Below, in pieces: positions 58,938-64,000 of a stretch of DNA of 64,000 nt; position 1 is the first letter of the stretch, and each line of letters opens with the position of its first letter. The DNA is taken from contig NSJL01000012.1 in the NCBI GenBank assembly GCA_002634385.1, forward strand, positions 1 through 64,000, in the 5' to 3' direction. The notes beneath the pieces are model-generated. The model saw only the letters and a list, made by a program, of their open reading frames with translations. It searched no databases and was not told the DNA's origin. This DNA is from Nitrospira sp. (GTDB lineage: Bacteria > Nitrospirota > Thermodesulfovibrionia > Thermodesulfovibrionales > Dissulfurispiraceae). Position numbers and translations under genes: made by a program.

Positions 58938-61900
58938 ATGGCTATAACCAATTATGAACGTGTCGGCAAGGCGCTTACTATTCTGAAGGATGGTCTGCGC
59001 CCCTTTGTCGAACGTGAACTAAAGGCACAGTATCAGCAGAACTGGTTTGAAGAGGTGAAGACTTCTCTCTCACCTCAACAACTGAGCTTTGCCGGGACTA
59101 AAGAAGATCCTTTTGGCGACATCGCCACAGTGCTCACGGTGATCTGGAACCAGTGGAACATGGTATTCCGCAAGACTTTAGGCCAGGCGGAGCGCACACT
59201 TGTAAGTGAGCTGCGTGATATCCGCAACAGATGGGCGCATCAGACCCCTTTCAGCACTGACGACGCCTATCGCGCGCTCGACAGCGCTGCGCGGCTGCTG
59301 ACAGCCGTTTCAGCGTCGGAGGCGGACAGCATCGAGAAGATGAAAAGGGAGCTGCTCCGCGTCAAGTACGACGAGGAAGTGCGGACTGAAAAACGCAAGG
59401 CTGCCGGCACTGCGATTGAAAGTCAGGTTACCGGCAGCCTTAAGCCGTGGCGGGAGGTGATGACTCCTCACAAGGACGTTGCAAGCGGTCGCTATCAGCA
59501 GGCAGAGTTTGCCGCTGACTTGTGGCAGGTACATCTGGGTGAAGGCTCAGAGGAATATCGCGATCCTGTTGAATTCTTTAGACGCACCTTTCTGACCGAC
59601 AGTCTGAAGCAACTGCTGAGCGATGCTATGCAACGCTTGAGTGGGCAGGGCGGTGATCCTGTTGTCCAACTCCAGACCAACTTCGGCGGAGGCAAGACCC
59701 ATTCGATGCTGGCCTTGTATCATTTGTTTTCCGGAGCCAGGCCGGGTGAACTGATAGGTATTGACAGCGTAATGCACGATGCCGGGGTCACTACTTTGCC
59801 GACAGTCAAGCGAGTGGTGCTGGTAGGGAATAAGATATCTCCCGGCAATCCAGTAACAAGAAAAGACGGAACCATTGTAAGGACCTTGTGGGGTGAACTT
59901 GCTTGGCAGCTTGGAGGCAAAAAGGCATTTGAGCGCATCAAGGCTGATGATGAAAATGCGACAAGCCCCGGGGATGCGTTGAGAGAGCTGTTTAATGAAT
60001 ACGGGCCTTGTCTGATACTGATCGACGAATGGGTGGCGTATGCCCGGCAGCTCCATGACCAGAGCGACCTTCCGGCGGGTAGTTTCGAAACGCACTTTAC
60101 CTTTGCGCAGGCCTTGACTGAATCTGCAAAACCGGCACAATGCATGATAGTCATCAGTTTGCCAGCCTCCGATACATCAGGTTCACCGCATGCTCAGGCT
60201 GACGATGTGGAGGTCGGCGGTGAGCGCGGACGTGCTGCTCTTGATCGTTTGCGAAATGCCATTGGCCGTGTAGAGGCCTCATGGCGGCCTGCGAGCGCTG
60301 AGGAGAGCTTTGAAATCGTTAGACGACGTTTGTTTGAACCGCTCGTCGAGCAACAGCAATACGTGGGACGAGATACTGTTGCAAAGGCGTTCTCCGACCT
60401 TTATCGCTCTCAGCAGCAGGAGTTTCCTCCCGAATGCCGGGATTCAGATTACGAAAAACGGCTCAAGTCAGCCTATCCGATTCATCCCGAAGTGTTCGAC
60501 CGGCTTTACACAGACTGGTCAACCCTTGTAAAGTTCCAGCGCACACGCGGCGTGCTGCGATTGATGGCATCCGTTATTCACAGTTTATGGGAGAAAGGCG
60601 ACCGGAATCCGTTAATTCTTCCGTCAAATATACCGATTGACGACCCACGGGTTCAATCCGAGCTGTTACGCTATCTCTCCGACAACTGGGCTCCTGTCAT
60701 TGAGAAAGATGTTGACGGCCCTAACTCCTTACCGCTGCGTATAGATGGGGATGTGCCGAATCTTGGCAAATTTGCAGCCTGCCGCCGTGTTGCGCGAACA
60801 ATTTATCTCGGCTCTGCGCCGACTGCAAAAGCGGCCAACCGCGGGCTGGAAGACCGGCGTATCAAGCTTGGCTGTGTCATGCCTGGAGAGTCTCCGGCGC
60901 TCTTCGGCGATGCGCTGAGGAGACTGAGTACTGCAGCAACCTATCTTTATCAGGATGCCGCTCGTTATTGGTATTCTACCCAGCCGACGGTCACAAAACT
61001 TGCAGAAGACCGGGCCCAACAATTGAAAGCAGACCCTGACTCAGTAGTACAGGAGCTGGATAAGCGGATTCGCGCTGACTTGCGCAAGCAAGGTGACTTC
61101 AGTCGAGTCCACCCGTTGCCGCTGTCGAGCCAGGATGTGCCGGACGATCTTGATGCCCGGCTGGTAGTGCTTCGAATCGAATATCCATACAACAAGGAAA
61201 AGAACAGTCCTGCTGAAGTGGCGGCAAAGGCGCTCCTTGAGACTCGTGGTACAGCGCCTCGCCTCTATCGCAATACCCTTGTCTTTCTTGCTGTAGACAA
61301 GACCCGGCTACAGGACCTCGATGAAGCAGTACGCCGTTATTTAGCATGGCAGTCGATCATGGATGAAAAAGATATCCTCGACCTTTCTCCCCATCAGGTG
61401 CGGCAGGCAGAAATCCAAAAGGGGAGCGCTGACAGTGCAGTGACTGCCCGGATACCTGAGGCGTACCAATGGTTGTTAGTACCCATTCAGCAGACACCCC
61501 AGAGCGCTATTGAGTGGCAGACATTCCGGCTGACGGGTCAGGACTCCCTTGCGATAAGGGCCAGCAAGAAGCTACGGAATGACGAGTTGCTGGTGACCGG
61601 CTTTGCAGCATCTCGGTTGCGACTGGAGCTCGACCAGATACCTCTCTGGCGCGGCGACCATGTTGCCGTCAAGCAGCTTGTTGAGGACTTTGCCCGTTAT
61701 TTGTATCTGCCCCGGCTCAGGGAACCGGCTGTGCTGCTTTATGCAATCCATGATGGCCTGGCTTTGCTTTCCTGGACCCAGGACTCCTTTGCCTATGCGG
61801 ATAGTTTTGACGAAGCAACAGGCCGCTATCGCGGACTGCGGTGCTGCCAGGGAATGAATATCTCTGAGGACAATATATCCGGGTTGCTGGTAAGACCGGC

Positions 61901-62282
61901 TGCAGCGCTCAAGCAGAGGGAGTCCGAGACAGTCAATGTTCCGACCGGTACCACAGGAACAACCGAAGGTGCTGAAGGCAGTGCCGGAGTTTTGCCGGGC
62001 ATGGGAACGCACGGAACAAGAGAAGGTCCTGTTACAGAGGCGGCAAAGCCCAAACGCTTCCACGGCAGCGTCAGTCTCGACCCCGCCCGCGTGGGACGAG
62101 ATGCCAGCAGGATTGCGGAAGAAGTGATTTCACATTTGTCAGCCTTAGTCGGCTCTGAAGTGAAGGTCACCCTCGAAATCGAGGCACAGATTCCACAGGG
62201 CGCCCCGGACAACGTCGTGAGAACCGTAACAGAGAACAGCCGTACCCTGAAGTTTACTACCCAAGGCTTCGAGAAAGAGTAA
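58938..62282 (+). CDS. DUF499 ATPase with N-terminal Swt1-type HEPN domain
   Basis: 1114 residues. The first 130 form a HEPN-like helical domain with RNRWAH (Arg96 to His101), the Rx4H motif of HEPN RNases. The DUF499 AAA-type ATPase follows: Walker A TNFGGGKTHSMLALYHL near residue 248, Walker B CLILIDEWVAYARQL near 357. A Gly/Thr-rich linker at about 1000-1035 leads to a small C-terminal domain (HGSVSLDPARVGRDASRIAE). DUF499 with a DUF1156 methylase and a SNF2/DUF3883 helicase is a recurring defence trio. It is the last gene of the island. Confidence 0.9.
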   Translation: MAITNYERVGKALTILKDGLRPFVERELKAQYQQNWFEEVKTSLSPQQLSFAGTKEDPFGDIATVLTVIWNQWNMVFRKTLGQAERTLVSELRDIRNRWAHQTPFSTDDAYRALDSAARLLTAVSASEADSIEKMKRELLRVKYDEEVRTEKRKAAGTAIESQVTGSLKPWREVMTPHKDVASGRYQQAEFAADLWQVHLGEGSEEYRDPVEFFRRTFLTDSLKQLLSDAMQRLSGQGGDPVVQLQTNFGGGKTHSMLALYHLFSGARPGELIGIDSVMHDAGVTTLPTVKRVVLVGNKISPGNPVTRKDGTIVRTLWGELAWQLGGKKAFERIKADDENATSPGDALRELFNEYGPCLILIDEWVAYARQLHDQSDLPAGSFETHFTFAQALTESAKPAQCMIVISLPASDTSGSPHAQADDVEVGGERGRAALDRLRNAIGRVEASWRPASAEESFEIVRRRLFEPLVEQQQYVGRDTVAKAFSDLYRSQQQEFPPECRDSDYEKRLKSAYPIHPEVFDRLYTDWSTLVKFQRTRGVLRLMASVIHSLWEKGDRNPLILPSNIPIDDPRVQSELLRYLSDNWAPVIEKDVDGPNSLPLRIDGDVPNLGKFAACRRVARTIYLGSAPTAKAANRGLEDRRIKLGCVMPGESPALFGDALRRLSTAATYLYQDAARYWYSTQPTVTKLAEDRAQQLKADPDSVVQELDKRIRADLRKQGDFSRVHPLPLSSQDVPDDLDARLVVLRIEYPYNKEKNSPAEVAAKALLETRGTAPRLYRNTLVFLAVDKTRLQDLDEAVRRYLAWQSIMDEKDILDLSPHQVRQAEIQKGSADSAVTARIPEAYQWLLVPIQQTPQSAIEWQTFRLTGQDSLAIRASKKLRNDELLVTGFAASRLRLELDQIPLWRGDHVAVKQLVEDFARYLYLPRLREPAVLLYAIHDGLALLSWTQDSFAYADSFDEATGRYRGLRCCQGMNISEDNISGLLVRPAAALKQRESETVNVPTGTTGTTEGAEGSAGVLPGMGTHGTREGPVTEAAKPKRFHGSVSLDPARVGRDASRIAEEVISHLSALVGSEVKVTLEIEAQIPQGAPDNVVRTVTENSRTLKFTTQGFEKE

Positions 62283-62395
62283 TTTGTTGTTCTAAGGCAT
62301 TTTTTCTAACAAGACACGCCTTTGTGCTGTCGTTCTCGAGCGTTTTGTTCCCCCAAAGCGATTCAGCGCGCGAGGGGATGGAAAGGCCCGACCTT

Positions 62396-63250
62396 TCACC
62401 GCAGGTGATACGTGAACATCGGCACTTCCGCACGGGCGCCGAAGCGGACAGGCAGGATTGAGGTCCCGATCCCCCGGGAGACGTACAGGTACGGCTTCCT
62501 GTCCCTGAACCACCCTTTCACGTATCCGGCGCTTCCCTTCGGCAGGATGGGAGCATATCCGAAAAAGCTGACCTGTCCGCCGTGGGTGTGCCCCGAGAGC
62601 ACACAATCTACCTCTACGCGGTCCTCTTCCCCCCTCACCCGGCTGTTGAGCAGCCCGCAATCGCTGATGAGGGCGTCCCTGTGCTTCGGGCTGTGCGCCA
62701 GGACGATATGGTTTTTCTCCCGGGGCATGTTCCTTATGGCTTTCAGGAAGTTGGGAAACCCCGTCACGAGGTCGTCCACCCCGGTAATCAGCATCTTCTT
62801 CCCCTGGATTTCGAAAGTCCTCGTTTGATTGATAAGGAGGTCGCAGTTGTTTTCCCTGTATACCTTCCTCAGTTCCCGGATATTCTGTATCGCCCAGCGT
62901 TCCCAGTTCCCGAGGATCGATAGTTTCACCATGTCGCGCTTGAAAAGGCGCAGAAAGTCGTTCAGAAGTCTCAGGTTTCCCTCCCGGTCGATGGTGTCGC
63001 CGGTGAAGAGCAGGAAGTCGGGATTGAGGGAGTTGACCCTGTCGGCAAGCTTTTCATGATGCCATTCGATATCCCGCAAATGGAGATCGGACAGTTGCAG
63101 CAGCCGGACCGCCGGGCCTCCCGGCTCGCCTCGGTGTATGATATGTTCGGTGTATTCGATGAAATCGGTTTCGTAGAAGAGGGAATCCGCTCCGGTGAGA
63201 CCGAGACCGGCTGCAACTGCTGTATACAGGAATTGCCTTCTGTTCATCAT
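62396..63250 (-). CDS. Exported metallophosphoesterase (YkuE/YaeI-like)
   Basis: 284 residues. A twin-arginine-like signal (NRRQFLYTAVAAGLGLTGA) suggests Tat export. Metal sites: DLHLRD, FTGDTID, GNWERWA, VLAHSP and SGHTHGGQ. The third motif has Trp where GNH(D/E) is usual, which may reduce or alter activity. Close relatives act on lipid or nucleotide phosphates at the membrane. It lies between the defence island and the PbpC-like gene, opposite in direction to both. An in-frame second Met may be the true start. Confidence 0.85.
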   Translation of the reverse strand: MMNRRQFLYTAVAAGLGLTGADSLFYETDFIEYTEHIIHRGEPGGPAVRLLQLSDLHLRDIEWHHEKLADRVNSLNPDFLLFTGDTIDREGNLRLLNDFLRLFKRDMVKLSILGNWERWAIQNIRELRKVYRENNCDLLINQTRTFEIQGKKMLITGVDDLVTGFPNFLKAIRNMPREKNHIVLAHSPKHRDALISDCGLLNSRVRGEEDRVEVDCVLSGHTHGGQVSFFGYAPILPKGSAGYVKGWFRDRKPYLYVSRGIGTSILPVRFGARAEVPMFTYHLR

Positions 63251-63358
63251 TACGGGTACATTCCGAATAAGAAATACTCTTCTTTTTTACTCTACCATAA
63301 TTGAAAAAAAGAGGCGGAGTTGATGCATGCGCCGAAACGGGGTACAATGGGAAGCATC

Positions 63359-64000
63359 ATGAAAAGAGCGTCTCTTTTCTGCCTTTTTCTCTTGATTGCC
63401 GCGGAGGCCGCGGCTCTGCCTTCTTTCCGTGAGGTGAGGGAGGCCTACAGGGAGTCCGATGCCTTTCTGCTCGACAGGCGCGGCGAGGTAATCCACGTAG
63501 TAAGGGTGGAAATGGAGGGCAGGAGGCTGGAGTGGACGGCCCTGAAGGATATTTCCCCCTCGCTGGTGCAGGCTGTCATCCACTCGGAGGACAGGGGGTT
63601 TTACGGGCATCGCGGCGTGGACTGGACGGCACTCGGCGCAGCGGCGGTCAGGAACCTCTTTGCGAAGAATCCACGCGGGGCGAGCACCATCACCATGCAG
63701 CTTGCCTCGATGCTGGAGGGAAAGCCGGTACGGGAAAAGGGCCGGAGGACTCTCGCTCGGAAGTGGGAGCAGATCGAAGCGGCACGGGAATTGGAGAGAT
63801 CATGGACAAAGGGCTCCCTCCTCGAAGCGTATCTGAACCTTGTCACCTTCAGGGGCGAGCTCCAGGGCATCGCTGCAGCGGCGAGGGGGCTTTTCGGCAA
63901 GGAGCCGTCGGGACTGGACGGGGCGGAATCGCTCCTCCTCGCCGCCCTGATCCGCTCTCCCAATGCTGCACCGAAGGAGGTAGCAAAGCGCGCCTGTGTG
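63359..64000 (+). CDS. pbpC: Penicillin-binding protein 1C-like transglycosylase, N-terminal part
   Basis: The gene runs off the right edge; 214 codons are visible. Signal sequence RASLFCLFLLIAAEAAAL, then a GT51 glycosyltransferase domain: AVIHSEDRGFYGHRGVDWTA with the catalytic Glu, and GASTITMQLASMLEG. The PbpC-like arrangement (LLDRRGEVIHVVRV before the GT51 domain) matches the enzyme that commonly follows bacterial alpha-2-macroglobulin genes. The transpeptidase part is outside. The ATG at 63359 has only a weak GGGA upstream. Confidence 0.85.
   Translation, partial: MKRASLFCLFLLIAAEAAALPSFREVREAYRESDAFLLDRRGEVIHVVRVEMEGRRLEWTALKDISPSLVQAVIHSEDRGFYGHRGVDWTALGAAAVRNLFAKNPRGASTITMQLASMLEGKPVREKGRRTLARKWEQIEAARELERSWTKGSLLEAYLNLVTFRGELQGIAAAARGLFGKEPSGLDGAESLLLAALIRSPNAAPKEVAKRACV

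Noticed and set aside
47223-62282. DISARM or BREX assignment for the island
   Set aside because: No DUF1998 or phospholipase D genes for DISARM and no PglZ, BrxC or BrxL proteins for BREX; the DUF1156/DUF499 set fits the helicase-methylase-ATPase type better.

Overview
The window reads as chromosome from a GC-rich Gram-negative bacterium, most plausibly Nitrospirota or a Desulfobacterota-like lineage. The hints are a split archaeal-type glutamate synthase, a DHH-CBS-poly(A)-polymerase fusion, paired PAS/GAF-GGDEF-EAL proteins, a sigma-54-type promoter, a heptosyltransferase-like GT9 enzyme, PBP1A, an alpha-2-macroglobulin with a PbpC-like enzyme, and intergenic repeats of the GTCATTGCGAG and GCGAAAGCCGGGG types. 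This taxonomic guess is inference: no rRNA gene is present, only two tRNAs.

Layout. 1-2.2 kb: a truncated membrane sensor, and DNA polymerase IV with a small partner gene. 2.2-3.5 kb: repeat-bearing gene-free DNA. 3.5-7.4 kb: nitrogen assimilation, with a KaiC-like/XRE/cupin regulator, a stand-alone FMN glutamate-synthase-like protein and P-II. 7.4-12.9 kb: a c-di-GMP protein, a GT9 enzyme, a PilZ protein and a DUF4337 membrane protein. 13.2-19 kb: an envelope block with three tandem secreted glycine-rich proteins behind a sigma-54-type promoter, then a four-gene membrane operon (YHS/DUF883-like, DUF1469 holin-like, DUF3618, YihY). 19-29.7 kb: a second GGDEF-EAL protein, a flavin disulfide reductase, DUF2231, a secreted metzincin-like protease, a deleted dehydrogenase pseudogene, tRNA-Arg(CCU), a LOG-family protein, a 3-hydroxyisobutyrate-dehydrogenase-like enzyme, a membrane protein and a Crp/Fnr regulator. 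29.8-38.7 kb: tRNA-Pro(CGG), the overlapping three-gene glutamate synthase operon, the DHH-CBS-CCA fusion and a MerR regulator. 38.9-47.1 kb: PBP1A and alpha-2-macroglobulin.

47.2-62.3 kb is a defence island, all on the + strand. Its backbone is a SNF2/DUF3883 helicase, a DUF1156 DNA methyltransferase and a HEPN-DUF499 ATPase, which resembles helicase-methylase-ATPase (Hma-type) defence loci. Nested in it are an AbrB/PIN toxin-antitoxin pair, a small CxxC protein, a GHKL ATPase/DUF4325/PIN nuclease module that I do not recognise as a named system, a Septu-like ptuA-ptuB pair translationally coupled to the methylase, and a ParE/RelE-type pair. The GHKL-STAS-PIN module is my best candidate for an undescribed system.

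The island, plus one metallophosphoesterase gene, lies between the alpha-2-macroglobulin gene and a PbpC-like gene running off the right edge. Those two are commonly adjacent elsewhere, so the island probably inserted into an ancestral pair. Sampled lines suggest the inner cargo is AT-richer: 17 G/C of 60 at 51661-51720 and 19 of 60 at 53581-53640, against 36 of 60 in the alpha-2-macroglobulin gene at 45001-45060 and 36 of 60 in the DUF499 gene at 60001-60060.
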